This document shows positions 37,322 to 46,454 of a stretch of DNA of 64,000 nucleotides, piece after piece. Where the stretch lies: contig CBDICS010000065.1 in assembly GCA_965277415.1 (NCBI GenBank), positions 1 to 64,000 of the forward strand, given 5' to 3'. This stretch comes from JAHDHW01 sp965277415 (GTDB lineage: Bacteria; Bacteroidota; Bacteroidia; Chitinophagales; Saprospiraceae). A model generated the notes under the pieces. The model was not told the DNA's origin. It saw only the letters and a program-made list of their open reading frames with translations, and did not search any database. Made by a program: the position numbers and the translations under genes. Every line of letters begins with the position of its first letter. Position 1 is the first letter of the stretch.

Positions 37322-37781
37322 AATTTTTCTAATAAATAGGTATATCCTCAAAAAACTATTTCCGCTTCTGCTATTACAGGTAGAATAAGTTTTTGATAAT
37401 CAATAACTGTAAGTCTGTTATAGTTTGGTATGCAAGTGGTTTGCCAAAAAGTCATGGCACTGATTCAAAAAATTGGTTTTCTTACTTCTACTCTTGTTTA
37501 ACACCTAAATTTCAGGCCAAATATTACTCAGGTTCTGATTTTTATGAAGCTGAAATGGTTCACAAATATAGGTATTCAAATTTAAAATTTATTTTTTCAT
37601 GAAATGATCAATTTTAATATTTACAATAAACCGCCATTTTTAAGCAAAAAAACAGTAATCAATATTAATATTTCCTTATTTTTACATTCATAATCATATA
37701 AAAACTTAAACCTTCAAATAACCATTTTAGGTTTTTTTTGTTATTAATTAGTATATTACATCAAATCAAAAAGTATAAAAT
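37322..37781. other. Intergenic stretch between divergent genes
   Basis: 460 bp between the DUF4956 operon (minus) and the Bax-inhibitor-like gene (plus). A 69-codon frame at 37393 shows no protein-like character. Promoters for both sides must lie here, but no clear box is seen. Confidence 0.5.
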
Positions 37782-38531
37782 ATGAGTTTTAAAAAAGCAT
37801 TTACTAAATCTTCAAACCCTATGTTAGGGGAAGAAAAGTTCAAAAACGTATTAGATGCCAATTTAGTTGAGCGGGGTAATGTGATGACTGTTCAGGGCGC
37901 TATCAATAAGACAATTATACTGATGGGCATTATGTTGGCTACTTCCATCTTTTCTTTTATGTTTCCAAGTACAATATTTATGTGGACGGGAATCATAGGA
38001 GGTGCAATTGTTTATTTTATTACATCCTCTAATCCAAGTAGAGCACCTTATTTAGCTCCTGTATATGCAATTCTTAAAGGTCTCTTAGTAGGTTCGATCA
38101 CTTTTTATTATGCTAATGCTTTTATGCCAGGTATAATATTCAAAGCTGTAACAATCACTTTTGCTATCCTTTTTATGATGCTAATGCTGTATAAGTCTGG
38201 TATGATCCAAGTCACTCAGAAATTTAGAGCTGGGGTTTCAATGGCTGTAGGAGCAGTGATGATTTTTTATTTAATCAATATTGTATGCCACTTTATAGGA
38301 ATTACAATACCATATCTTCATGATGGTGGTTTATTAAGTATTGGAATCACTTTAGTTATCATTGTTATTGCTACAATGAATCTATTATTAGATTTTGATA
38401 ATTTTGAAAAAGGCGCAGCCATGAAAGCTCCTGAGTATATGGAATGGTACTCTGGGATGGGATTACTCTTTACTTTAGTTTGGTTATACTTAGAGATTTT
38501 GAGATTATTATCTTACTTAAGTAATGACTAA
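37782..38531 (+). CDS. Bax inhibitor-1/YccA-like membrane protein
   Basis: 249 residues with seven predicted membrane helices (about 45-235). The N-terminus SSNPMLGEEKF and the end MEWYSGMGLLFTLVWLYLEILRLLSYL mark the BaxI_1 (PF12811) group. The role in bacteria is uncertain; relatives leak ions or protect against stress. A strong terminator follows 22 bp later. Confidence 0.92.
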   Translation: MSFKKAFTKSSNPMLGEEKFKNVLDANLVERGNVMTVQGAINKTIILMGIMLATSIFSFMFPSTIFMWTGIIGGAIVYFITSSNPSRAPYLAPVYAILKGLLVGSITFYYANAFMPGIIFKAVTITFAILFMMLMLYKSGMIQVTQKFRAGVSMAVGAVMIFYLINIVCHFIGITIPYLHDGGLLSIGITLVIIVIATMNLLLDFDNFEKGAAMKAPEYMEWYSGMGLLFTLVWLYLEILRLLSYLSND

Positions 38532-38553
38532 TTTTTTTGAACAACTTCAATAA

Positions 38554-38590
38554 TAAAAAAAGCGTTTCCAAGTCGGGAACGCTTTTTTTA
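38554..38590 (+). terminator. Intrinsic terminator after the Bax-inhibitor-like gene
   Basis: AAAAAAAGCGTTTCC and GGGAACGCTTTTTTT form a long stem around a 5-base loop, ending in a T-run. Confidence 0.9.
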
Positions 38591-38655
38591 TTTTTAAATT
38601 TGGTTCTTTATATAAGAAATAGATATTTTGAGTACACTATTTTTAAAACAAGTCT

Positions 38656-38820
38656 TAGAGCCTGTTTAAATCTTGTTCGCTTAGGCGAAAAAACAGGATT
38701 TTATGGCTAATCAAGGCTCTTTTCAATTGGAATAGCCTTAGCTATTGCGATTGAAAAAGCCGCAGAGTGGACGAAAAAGACGTTTTTACAGCCCAGTTAA
38801 TAATTTTTAAACAGGCTCTA
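38656..38820. repeat. Foldback element, 165 bp
   Basis: Perfect 15-base ends TAGAGCCTGTTTAAA and TTTAAACAGGCTCTA. The interior is also a palindrome: GGCTCTTTTCAATTG pairs with GATTGAAAAAGCC around GAATAGCCTTAGCTATT. It lies 14 bp upstream of paaY and so is probably in its leader transcript. A relic of the same ends is at 56216-56295. Confidence 0.9.
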
Positions 38821-38834
38821 GATCAGATAGTGAA

Positions 38835-39431
38835 ATGATTTATGAATTCAAAGGCTTTATACCTGTTGTCCATGAAACTGCTTATGTACATCCACAAGCA
38901 GCAGTGACAGGCAATGTAATCATTGGCAAAGATGTATATATTGGGCCAGGTGCAGCTCTTCGTGGCGACTGGGGAGGTATTATTATTGAAGATGGCTGCA
39001 ACGTTCAGGAAAATTGTACCGTTCATATGTTCCCTGGCGAAATGGTTGTCCTTCATGAATCTGCACATATTGGCCACGGAGCCATAATTCATGGAGCTAC
39101 TATCGGTAAAAATACATTGATAGGAATGAATGCTGTGATTATGGACAAAGTTGAAATCGGAACTGAATGTATAGTCGGAGCTTTGTGTTTTATCAAAGCC
39201 AATTCTAAAATCCCTAATCGAAGTCTTGTAGTTGGTAATCCAGGAAAAGTTATCAAAGAAGTTAGCGATGAAATGATTCATTGGAAGACAAAAGGGACAC
39301 AACTCTATCAATCACTACCTCTTGATCTCTATCAGCACTTGAATCCTTGTGAACCACTGCGGGAAGTACCTAAAGATCGCCCTAGTCAGGAATCATTATT
39401 CAAAACCTGGAATGAGATAAAAAAGCGTTAA
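38835..39431 (+). CDS. paaY: PaaY-type hexapeptide thioesterase/gamma-carbonic-anhydrase-like protein
   Basis: 198 residues, left-handed beta-helix with hexapeptide repeats (about 10-145) and likely zinc histidines in HMFPG, HIGHGA and HGATIG. The order and length match PaaY from recall: FKGFIPVVHETAYVHPQAAVTGNV at the start, GMNAVIMDKVEIG and VGNPGKVIKEVSDEMIHWKTKGTQLYQ at the end. PaaY helps clear dead-end CoA thioesters in phenylacetate breakdown. It lies 12 kb from the main paa genes and has a foldback element 14 bp in front. Confidence 0.88.
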   Translation: MIYEFKGFIPVVHETAYVHPQAAVTGNVIIGKDVYIGPGAALRGDWGGIIIEDGCNVQENCTVHMFPGEMVVLHESAHIGHGAIIHGATIGKNTLIGMNAVIMDKVEIGTECIVGALCFIKANSKIPNRSLVVGNPGKVIKEVSDEMIHWKTKGTQLYQSLPLDLYQHLNPCEPLREVPKDRPSQESLFKTWNEIKKR

Positions 39432-39464
39432 TTGTTCAGTCAAAGATTATTCAACATAAGATAT

Positions 39465-40412
39465 ATGCAAAATCTTCTATTCTTCGCTTTTATGTTTATC
39501 CTCCTTGGATGCCATAGCGCTCCCTTTTCCCAAACTATGATCTCTCCTGTTGAACAAAATCCTAATATTACTGTTCTTGGGGTTGCTCAGGATGCTGGTT
39601 ATCCACAAGCTAATTGTAAAAAAGACTGCTGTAAACCAGTTTGGAAAGGTGAAGTCCCTCGAAAACATGTCTCCTGCATTGCTTTGATTGATCCGCCAAA
39701 TAATAAAGCATGGATATTCGATGCGACTCCTGATTTTAAAGATCAACTTTATCAATTACAGCAGGCCTATCCGGGAATAGACTTAGCCGGTATTTTTTTG
39801 ACTCATGCACATATTGGACATTATACGGGTTTAATGCACCTTGGTCGAGAAGCAATGGGTGCAAAGGAAATTCCTGTTTTTGCCATGCCTACAATGAAGA
39901 AGTACCTCGAATCCAATGGCCCATGGAGTCAATTAGTCCATTTAAAAAATATACAAGTCCATTCTTTAAGAGCAGACTCAACAATTATAATCGGTGAACA
40001 TTTCAAAATTACACCTACACAAGTGCCTCATAGAGATGAATATTCAGAAACTGTAGGTTTTAAAATTCAAGGATTACAAAAAAGTGCATTATTCATCCCT
40101 GATATTGATAAGTGGCAAAAATGGGATCGAGATATCTTAGAACAAATTCGGAAAACAGATATCGCTTTTCTTGATGGTAGTTTTTTTGAAAATGGAGAAA
40201 TACCAGGTCGAGATATGAGCCTTATTCCACACCCCTTTATAGAAGAGAGTATGGAGGTTTTTAGCCCGCTTCAAGAAAAAGAAAAATCAAAAGTGCATTT
40301 CATACACTTTAATCATACAAATCCTGTCTTAAACTCTAATAGTAAAGCCTACCAAGAAGTCATTCAAAACGGATTTAAAATTTCAGCAGAAGGAAAACAG
40401 TTCGTTTTGTAA
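39465..40412 (+). CDS. Lipoprotein of the MBL fold, PqqB-like
   Basis: 315 residues from ATG 39465; an upstream TTG is less likely because the ATG gives a proper lipoprotein signal with lipobox LLGC (Cys16). The metallo-beta-lactamase motif is THAHIGH, with later PHRDEYSETVG and FLDGSFF. Its nearest known type is PqqB (VLGVAQDAGYPQANC), but as a secreted lipoprotein without other pqq genes it is more likely a hydrolase. It directly follows paaY by 33 bp and may be co-transcribed. Confidence 0.85.
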   Translation: MQNLLFFAFMFILLGCHSAPFSQTMISPVEQNPNITVLGVAQDAGYPQANCKKDCCKPVWKGEVPRKHVSCIALIDPPNNKAWIFDATPDFKDQLYQLQQAYPGIDLAGIFLTHAHIGHYTGLMHLGREAMGAKEIPVFAMPTMKKYLESNGPWSQLVHLKNIQVHSLRADSTIIIGEHFKITPTQVPHRDEYSETVGFKIQGLQKSALFIPDIDKWQKWDRDILEQIRKTDIAFLDGSFFENGEIPGRDMSLIPHPFIEESMEVFSPLQEKEKSKVHFIHFNHTNPVLNSNSKAYQEVIQNGFKISAEGKQFVL

Positions 40413-40606
40413 TAAAGCCCTAACTAAAATTAATCCCCATAGCGATTTGTTCAAATATGGCTAATCGTATGGCAAGATAGCTGATTTTACTACTCTACAG
40501 CCATTTATTCGGCCTTTTCGACTATTAGATCAGTATTTCAATTCAGCTAATTTTTACCAGAAACCTCACCTTTATTTAGCAATTCTAAAAAAAAATCTAA
40601 AAAAAC

Positions 40607-40638
40607 TTGCAAATATCAAACAGATTGACTTACATTTG
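40607..40638 (+). promoter_or_regulatory. Predicted promoter of the ABC-GntR operon
   Basis: TTGC at 40607-40610 and TACATTTG at 40631-40638 with 20 bases between fit the Bacteroidota pattern. A perfect operator-like palindrome follows directly downstream. Confidence 0.75.
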
Positions 40639-40642
40639 TAGT

Positions 40643-40660
40643 GTACTAGTTAAGTAGTAC
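40643..40660. promoter_or_regulatory. Probable GntR (YtrA-type) operator
   Basis: GTACTAGTTAAGTAGTAC has perfect 6-base arms (GTACTA/TAGTAC) with a 6-base spacer. It lies just after the -7 box and before the ATG at 40676. The third gene of the operon encodes a GntR/YtrA-type repressor, so autoregulation is likely. Confidence 0.72.
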
Positions 40661-40675
40661 AGTAAAACACAATAG

Positions 40676-41533
40676 ATGATGATAACAATTAACGACTTAA
40701 ATTTTTATTACAAAAAGAAAAAACCACTGTTCAGTGATTTACAACTGAACATTGAACCGGGTAACATTTGTGGATTGCTCGGAAAAAACGGAGCAGGAAA
40801 AACCACTTTACTTAAATTAATCACTGGTTTATTATTTCCCAAATCCGGCAAGCTTACTATAAATGGATACAATCCAGAAGATAGATTTCCTTCTTTCTTA
40901 TCGGATTTATACATTGTACCTGAAGAATTTTACGTGCCATCAATGAAAGTTAGCACTTTTGAAAAAACTTACCGTCCCTTTTATCCTAAGTTCAGCACGG
41001 AGCAATTCGATAAATACTTACAAGAATTTGAATTAGATAAAAGCAGCCATCTTAATCGTCTTTCATATGGCCAAAAGAAGAAAACACTTTTAAGTTTCGG
41101 ATTAGCAACGAATAGTAGCTTGATGATTCTAGATGAACCAACTAATGGTTTAGATATTCCTTCCAAAAGTATTTTTAGAAAATTATTGGCTGGTTCGATC
41201 ACAGATGACAAATGTTATATCATTTCTACTCATCAAGTGAGGGATATGATCAACCTAATTGACCCAGTAATCATTCTCGAAAACGGTAAAATCATTTTCA
41301 ATGCTACGATAGAAGAAATCACCAGCAGATTACACTTTGGCATGCACTTTCAAGAGTCTGCTGTCAGCGATGCTCTTTATGCTGAGCGTACACCAGGTGG
41401 ATATCTTGCTGTCACGCCAAATGTCACAGGAGAAGAAACAGAAGTAGATTTGGAAGTATTATTTAACGCTGTTATCAGCAATAAAAAACGAATTGAAAAA
41501 TTATTCGAAAAGGAGGTACATCATGACGTCTAA
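40676..41533 (+). CDS. ABC transporter ATP-binding protein
   Basis: 285 residues. Walker A GKNGAGKTT (35-43), signature LSYGQKKK, Walker B LMILDEPTNGLD and the switch H in STHQVRDM are present. The C-terminal extension (about 220-285) is not catalytic. It overlaps the permease gene by 11 bp. With the permease and a YtrA-type GntR gene it forms a common three-gene operon, often linked to cell-envelope stress or peptide antibiotics in other bacteria. Confidence 0.93.
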   Translation: MMITINDLNFYYKKKKPLFSDLQLNIEPGNICGLLGKNGAGKTTLLKLITGLLFPKSGKLTINGYNPEDRFPSFLSDLYIVPEEFYVPSMKVSTFEKTYRPFYPKFSTEQFDKYLQEFELDKSSHLNRLSYGQKKKTLLSFGLATNSSLMILDEPTNGLDIPSKSIFRKLLAGSITDDKCYIISTHQVRDMINLIDPVIILENGKIIFNATIEEITSRLHFGMHFQESAVSDALYAERTPGGYLAVTPNVTGEETEVDLEVLFNAVISNKKRIEKLFEKEVHHDV

Positions 41534-42296
41534 TCAATTTTTTGCATTCCCGAGGTTTTTAAACCTTATCAGAGAAGAAGTCTCATCTGGTTATAAAATG
41601 ACCTTTATTGTAGCAAGTGTCGTTTTTGCATTCTTAATATTCTTATCAACAATAATGGCATCTGATAATGATATGAGAGATTTTCATCAAATATGGTATC
41701 CGATTATCTTACTAGGCGGAGGTTTTTATTTTACCAGTACTAGCTTTGACGAACTCAATAGAAAAGAACAGCGAATGAATTACCTATCTATACCCGCTTC
41801 TATTTTCGAAAAGTTTTCTCTAAAGCTATTGATGACTACTGTTGGGTATATAATTGGTGTGACCTTACTTTATTGGATTTTCGCTGGTATTGCAGATTTA
41901 ATTGCTGAAAAATATTTTGGCAATACATTCCGCCCCTTCAATCCTTTTGATGATTTCTACACCATGATGATCTCTATTTATATCTCTGTACAATCTGTGT
42001 TCTTGCTTGGTGCTGTCTACTTCAATCGATATTCTTTTTTCAAGACACAATTTTCCTTAGGCATCCTTGAAATCATCCTTGCAATAGTAGGTTTCTTATT
42101 CTTTAGGATAATTTTCTATGAATACTTTGACGGTTTTTTCTCTCCTAAAGACAATGTAGCAGTAATGCCTAATCAAGCTTTCCAAGATTTTATGGAATTC
42201 ACAATGTGGCCTATAGTCCAATACACTTTTTGGTATGTCTTACCACTAGTATTATGGGTAGTCGCTTATTTTAAACTTAAAGAAAGAGAAGTATAA
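41523..42296 (+). CDS. ABC transporter permease
   Basis: 257 residues from ATG 41523, which is preceded by a good ribosome site (GGAGGT); an upstream ATG at 41493 in the ABC gene lacks one. Six hydrophobic segments are visible (about 25-45, 58-72, 95-125, 140-165, 170-200, 225-250). It shares 11 bp with the ATPase gene and one base with the GntR gene (TAATG), so all are coupled. Confidence 0.88.
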   Translation: MTSNQFFAFPRFLNLIREEVSSGYKMTFIVASVVFAFLIFLSTIMASDNDMRDFHQIWYPIILLGGGFYFTSTSFDELNRKEQRMNYLSIPASIFEKFSLKLLMTTVGYIIGVTLLYWIFAGIADLIAEKYFGNTFRPFNPFDDFYTMMISIYISVQSVFLLGAVYFNRYSFFKTQFSLGILEIILAIVGFLFFRIIFYEYFDGFFSPKDNVAVMPNQAFQDFMEFTMWPIVQYTFWYVLPLVLWVVAYFKLKEREV

Positions 42297-42667
42297 TGGA
42301 TTTTAAAAAGAGTCAAACCATATATATGCAAATCGCCGATTTTATCTGTGAGAACATTCTTTCAGAAAAAATTAAAGCAGGCGAGAAAATACAATCAGTC
42401 CGAGAGATGGCTGCATCTATTCAAGTAAACCCGAATACAGTTATGCGTACCTATTCATACCTACAGGAGCAGGAAATTATCTTCAACAAAAGAGGTATAG
42501 GTTACTTCGTTTCTGAAGATGCTGCTCAAAAAATGAAAACGATTCGAAAAGAAACGTTTATACAAAATTATCTACCTGAATTATTCAAAATGATGAAGTT
42601 ATTAGGTTTAGATTTTCAAGACTTAGAAAGAATTCAAAAGGAACAAGAAAATGGTCACAGCAATTAG
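42296..42667 (+). CDS. GntR-family regulator, YtrA-type
   Basis: 123 residues. The winged-helix GntR N-terminus (IYMQIADFICENILSEKIKAGEKIQSVREMAASIQVNPNTVMRTYSYLQEQEII) takes up about 10-75. The remaining 48 residues are a short helical tail without effector domain, as in YtrA. Its ATG overlaps the permease stop. It is the likely binder of the GTACTA palindrome at 40643-40660. Confidence 0.93.
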   Translation: MDFKKSQTIYMQIADFICENILSEKIKAGEKIQSVREMAASIQVNPNTVMRTYSYLQEQEIIFNKRGIGYFVSEDAAQKMKTIRKETFIQNYLPELFKMMKLLGLDFQDLERIQKEQENGHSN

Positions 42668-42761
42668 GGTCAAAACTCTTTAGAGTAGAATTAGCTGGTC
42701 GAGATTATTAAAACATAATTTTCACAGCTTCTTATTAAAATATTATTTTAAAAACTAAATT

Positions 42762-43670
42762 ATGAAAACCAGTACTAAAATACTATTCGGATTTATTTCT
42801 ATAATCGGCCTAAGCATGCTAAGCATCCTAATATTTGCCAAAAGTAGTTTGATCAATTATGAAAACAATTCGGTCAATGGTGATGGAAACATTGTAGTAA
42901 GAACACATAATATTGGTGAGGTAGCTTTTTTTCAAGCCAATTATAATTACGAAATATTTATAAAAAAAGGAGAACCTTCATTAGTCATCGAAACAGATGA
43001 AAATATTCAAGCTTTTTTAAGACCTAACATCAATAGGACGGAGCATTATAGAGAAGAGAATGTAACAAAAGAAGGAATGAACATCGGAAGGATAGAGCAT
43101 ATAAATTTGCATCCAAGTAATGGCATCAAAGTCTATTTGACTACTCCATCTCTAGAAGAAATAAACCTAAGAGGTCATTCAAAGGTCACTTTTGAAGACA
43201 CCATTGAAAGCGACAATTTTAGAGTTTCAGCTAGAGGTTCATCAGAGTTAAATCTACTCATTAAGACTAATGACCTTGAAGTTGCTACAGATGGACATAG
43301 TGTTGTAAACGTAAAAGGACAGGCTAGAAGTACAGACATTTCCTCTTCGGGTTCTTCTGATCTTACCGTAGATGTTGTGGATACTGAAAGAGTTAATATT
43401 GCAGCTAATGGACATTCTACTGTAAAAATAAAAGGACAAACGCAACAATTAAAGGTTGACTTGAATGGTTCCTCCAGTTTAATGGCAAAGCATCTTATAA
43501 GCGATGATGCCTCTATTTTGGCAAATGCTCATTCTAACGTTTCAGTACACGCTAAGCATACACTTAATGTAGAAGCCGATGGTTCTGCTACGATTACGTA
43601 TTCTGGGAATCCTCAAGTCACTAAAGAAGTCTCTGGGTCTGCTACGCTGAATGCAACAGAAGAAAAGTAG
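42762..43670 (+). CDS. Head-GIN-domain (DUF2807) putative adhesin
   Basis: 302 residues. An N-terminal membrane or signal helix (7-25), then a right-handed beta-helix-like domain with internal repeats: RGHSKVTF, RGSSELNL, DGHSVVNV, SGSSDLTV, NGHSTVKI, NGSSSLMA, NAHSNVSV and DGSATITY. This is the DUF2807/head-GIN family, common in Bacteroidota; its real job is unknown. It lies 94 bp after the GntR gene and could share its transcript. Confidence 0.88.
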   Translation: MKTSTKILFGFISIIGLSMLSILIFAKSSLINYENNSVNGDGNIVVRTHNIGEVAFFQANYNYEIFIKKGEPSLVIETDENIQAFLRPNINRTEHYREENVTKEGMNIGRIEHINLHPSNGIKVYLTTPSLEEINLRGHSKVTFEDTIESDNFRVSARGSSELNLLIKTNDLEVATDGHSVVNVKGQARSTDISSSGSSDLTVDVVDTERVNIAANGHSTVKIKGQTQQLKVDLNGSSSLMAKHLISDDASILANAHSNVSVHAKHTLNVEADGSATITYSGNPQVTKEVSGSATLNATEEK

Positions 43671-43700
43671 TTAATTTTTTATAGCTAACGATCAATTAAT

Positions 43701-44258
43701 ATGAAGAAATTTACTTACTACTTTGAATTAGCGGCACGATTACATGTCTTTATATTACTCAATTTATATGGATTGGGTAAAATCATGGGCGGGCAATTTT
43801 ATAGAAAAGGAAACCTACCTGTAGATGTTGCTCAGCAAACGCTAGAAAATGTGGATAGCTTTGATTTAGCCTGGACTTTTATGGGACATTCTTATATCTA
43901 TATTTTATTTATTGGAATTGCTCAATTGATCGGTGCCTGGTGTTTGCTTTGGAATAGGACAAAATTGCTTGGTATAGCTATATTAATTCCGATTCTTGTA
44001 AACATTATAGTTTTTGATGCCGTCTTCTTCCATACTTATGGCGCATTGGCTAGTGCCCTCATTTACTTTCTACTACTTATGGTAGTTTTATATTTAAACA
44101 AAGAGCAAGTCATTCGTATATTCAAGACTATGACTTCCAGCATAAATACCTTGCGAAGTCCATTTTCTGAAAAAGCAAAAGCCATTGGTATTGCTGCTCT
44201 AATATTCGTTGCTACATTTGGGCTCGAGCAGTTGATTGTCAATTTCATTGGATTATAA
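43701..44258 (+). CDS. DoxX-like membrane protein
   Basis: 185 residues, four to five membrane helices (about 13-30, 60-85, 90-110, 115-132, 160-182). The GLGKIMGGQFY and IYILFIGIAQLIGAWCLL segments fit a DoxX-like four-helix family (PF13781 type). No catalytic residues are obvious. It lies 30 bp after the head-GIN gene. Confidence 0.7.
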   Translation: MKKFTYYFELAARLHVFILLNLYGLGKIMGGQFYRKGNLPVDVAQQTLENVDSFDLAWTFMGHSYIYILFIGIAQLIGAWCLLWNRTKLLGIAILIPILVNIIVFDAVFFHTYGALASALIYFLLLMVVLYLNKEQVIRIFKTMTSSINTLRSPFSEKAKAIGIAALIFVATFGLEQLIVNFIGL

Positions 44259-44302
44259 ATGGGCCTAAGCCTTTATTTAATATTATTGATTAGTTGATTT
44301 AT

Positions 44303-44378
44303 TACAGGGATTGAAGAGTGACCACTCAACCTTGAGGTCTTACACTCATAAGTTTACTCTATAACATCCCTGTATTTT
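44303..44378. other. Hairpin-forming intergenic segment
   Basis: TACAGGGAT (44303) and ATCCCTGTA (44366) are 9-base inverted arms 54 bp apart; the right arm is followed by TTTTT. It may be a large terminator after the DoxX-like gene or a small inverted-repeat element. Nothing else is seen in 44259-44559. Confidence 0.5.
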
Positions 44379-44559
44379 TCAAATTATTGTTTCAACATCA
44401 TCGAGCTCTGGTAGATTTATCTGCTGGGGCTTTTTGTTTGGCCAGTATCAGATGACCGTTTCGCTTATAAGAAGGCCAATTATTTAGAATCCAAGAAGTG
44501 AAGCATCGATCATCAAACCTCCAGCCTTCCTTATATTGACAAATCATTAACAGACTCTA

Positions 44560-44591
44560 TTGAACTCTTTAATTCATCCTTTGTATATTTG
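44560..44591 (+). promoter_or_regulatory. Predicted promoter of the crotonase gene
   Basis: TTGA at 44560 and TATATTTG at 44584-44591, spaced by 20 bases, fit the Bacteroidota consensus. The ATG is at 44613, giving a short leader. Confidence 0.65.
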
Positions 44592-44612
44592 CAAAAGAAA
44601 TGAACAAGACAA

Positions 44613-45383
44613 ATGCAAGATAAAACTCAACTAGGCTCTGTAAAAACCGTTGTTGATAATCATATCGCAACCATCACATTTTATCATCCATCTCATAACT
44701 CCCTTCCTGGCATATTATTAGCGAAGCTAAGTGATGCTATTAATCACGCTGGACAAAATAAGGATGTTCGTGTCATTATATTAAAAAGTGCAGGAGATCG
44801 TACTTTTTGTGCTGGGGCAAGTTTTGATGAATTAATTGCTATAGATAATTTATCTACTGGCAAAACGTTCTTTATGGGTTTTGCCAATGTAATTAATGCT
44901 TGTCGTAAATGCCCTAAATTGATCATTGGTCGAATACAAGGAAAAGCAGTTGGTGGAGGTGTTGGCCTTGCATCTGCAACAGACTATTGTTTTGCAACTA
45001 AATATGCAGCAGTCAAATTAAGCGAACTCGCTGTAGGTATTGGTCCTTTTGTGGTAGGTCCAGCAGTTGAAAGAAAACTTGGAACATCTGCCATGACTCA
45101 ACTTGCCTTTAATGCTACTGAATGGCAAACTGCGGAATGGGCACTCAATAAAGGTTTGTATGCTAGTATTTATGAAAACATAGAAGATATGGATACCGCT
45201 ATTTTAGATTTGGCCGTAAAGTTAAGGCAGTCGAATCCAGAAGCTATGCAAATGATGAAAAAAGCATTTTGGAGTGGAACAGAGCATTGGGATAAATTGC
45301 TAGCGGAACGTGCTGAGATGAGTGGAAAGTTAGTGCTTTCTGATTTTACCAAAAATGCTATTAAAAAATTTAATGCCAAATAA
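44613..45383 (+). CDS. Enoyl-CoA hydratase/isomerase family protein
   Basis: 256 residues, crotonase fold: GDRTFCAGASFDEL and GKAVGGGVGLASATDYCFA form the oxyanion hole. The glutamate that follows GGG in classical hydratases is replaced (GVGLA), while the second catalytic Glu (SELAVGIGPF) is kept. This pattern is, from memory, that of methylglutaconyl-CoA-hydratase-like proteins of Bacteroidota, so a role in leucine or branched acyl-CoA breakdown is possible; phenylacetate use (PaaF-like) is less likely. Confidence 0.82.
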   Translation: MQDKTQLGSVKTVVDNHIATITFYHPSHNSLPGILLAKLSDAINHAGQNKDVRVIILKSAGDRTFCAGASFDELIAIDNLSTGKTFFMGFANVINACRKCPKLIIGRIQGKAVGGGVGLASATDYCFATKYAAVKLSELAVGIGPFVVGPAVERKLGTSAMTQLAFNATEWQTAEWALNKGLYASIYENIEDMDTAILDLAVKLRQSNPEAMQMMKKAFWSGTEHWDKLLAERAEMSGKLVLSDFTKNAIKKFNAK

Positions 45384-45415
45384 ACTTTAAAGATAACACT
45401 GCCTAAAACTTCCTG

Positions 45416-46105
45416 ATGTCAAGATTCACAAATATCATTGTCTGGTCGATCATTATCATTGGTGTAATAGGGCTAATATCAAATGATACTGCTGCTAATC
45501 CTACTTTTTTTGTTTGTTATAAAACGATCATTGAGTTATATCTTTTTGGATTCACTGCTTTTCTAATTTTAAAACGTATATTTTTTTACCGAATCAAAGG
45601 TAATCTTGATGTCATTCAGCTAGTCAAAAAAAGTGATTTTCAAATAAATCTATTATGGCAAGGATTTGTACTAGCATTGATTTACCTCGTTTACAATCGT
45701 TATTTTTATGATAGTTTTTCGCATTTCAATACCGTATTGATTGCTATCCTACTTCTATTTTATGTAGTGCAGCTTTTCATGAATAGCAATCCTTCTATCT
45801 ACGTAGATGAAGAGACTTTTACATTTGATGACTTTTTTGTAAAACGCTGGAAATGGCAGGATATAAAGCAGATAGAGTTAGAAAATCAAATGATGCGTTT
45901 AATTTCTGAGGGACACGATTTCGAATTAGATTTTGACCTAGTGGATGATGTAGATTATATCAAACTTAATGATGAAGTAGAACATAATATTCTCGATGGA
46001 AATTTCGCTACTGAGGAAGCCTCCAAAACCTTAGTTGAAATTCTTCAGACATACGCTAATCTATATAATGTACGACTAGTAAATTCGAAGAAGAGATCAA
46101 TTTGA
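45416..46105 (+). CDS. Hypothetical membrane protein with PH-like C-terminal domain
   Basis: 229 residues. Four hydrophobic segments (about 8-25, 33-52, 78-96, 103-122), then a soluble part (about 128-210) with the pattern of bacterial PH-like domains: IYVDEETFTFDDFFVKRWKWQDIKQIEL. It begins 32 bp after the crotonase gene. The family is not recognised; such proteins are common as membrane-linked unknowns. Confidence 0.7.
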   Translation: MSRFTNIIVWSIIIIGVIGLISNDTAANPTFFVCYKTIIELYLFGFTAFLILKRIFFYRIKGNLDVIQLVKKSDFQINLLWQGFVLALIYLVYNRYFYDSFSHFNTVLIAILLLFYVVQLFMNSNPSIYVDEETFTFDDFFVKRWKWQDIKQIELENQMMRLISEGHDFELDFDLVDDVDYIKLNDEVEHNILDGNFATEEASKTLVEILQTYANLYNVRLVNSKKRSI

Positions 46106-46230
46106 ATCCGTTTTTCTCCCATTTGGTTTGCTTTTTGATATAAATTGTAATACCCGCTCATATTCCCTCCACCGCTCTTTTTACAATAACAATCCTCAGT
46201 ACTCCTGCTGTGTGATAATTTCAATTTATT

Positions 46231-46257
46231 AAATCAATAGTATAAAACTATTGATTT
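46231..46257. other. Perfect hairpin in the gap before the histidine kinases
   Basis: AAATCAATAGT and ACTATTGATTT pair perfectly over 11 bp with a 5-base loop; no T-run follows. It could be an operator or a weak terminator. No gene is seen in 46106-46454. Confidence 0.5.
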
Positions 46258-46454
46258 GGCCTTGTACATATTATCGAGTTAAAGTTTACATATATGTTAT
46301 GATTTCAAAACTATATGGATAATAGCAATTATCTAGATTAAGTTACCAAGCTTAAAGCTGCAACTTATTTGCTGATAATCAGTATATTATATTCAATATA
46401 TATAGTTTTTGAATCTAAACAATTACTTAGCAATTAAAAGGAATCTCTAAATCA

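Noticed and set aside
37393..37602. Possible 69-residue gene before the Bax-inhibitor-like gene
   Set aside because: No protein-like pattern or ribosome site; it lies in an AT-rich spacer between divergent genes.
39465..40412. PQQ biosynthesis (pqqB)
   Set aside because: The fold is similar, but the protein is a lipoprotein and no other pqq gene is present.
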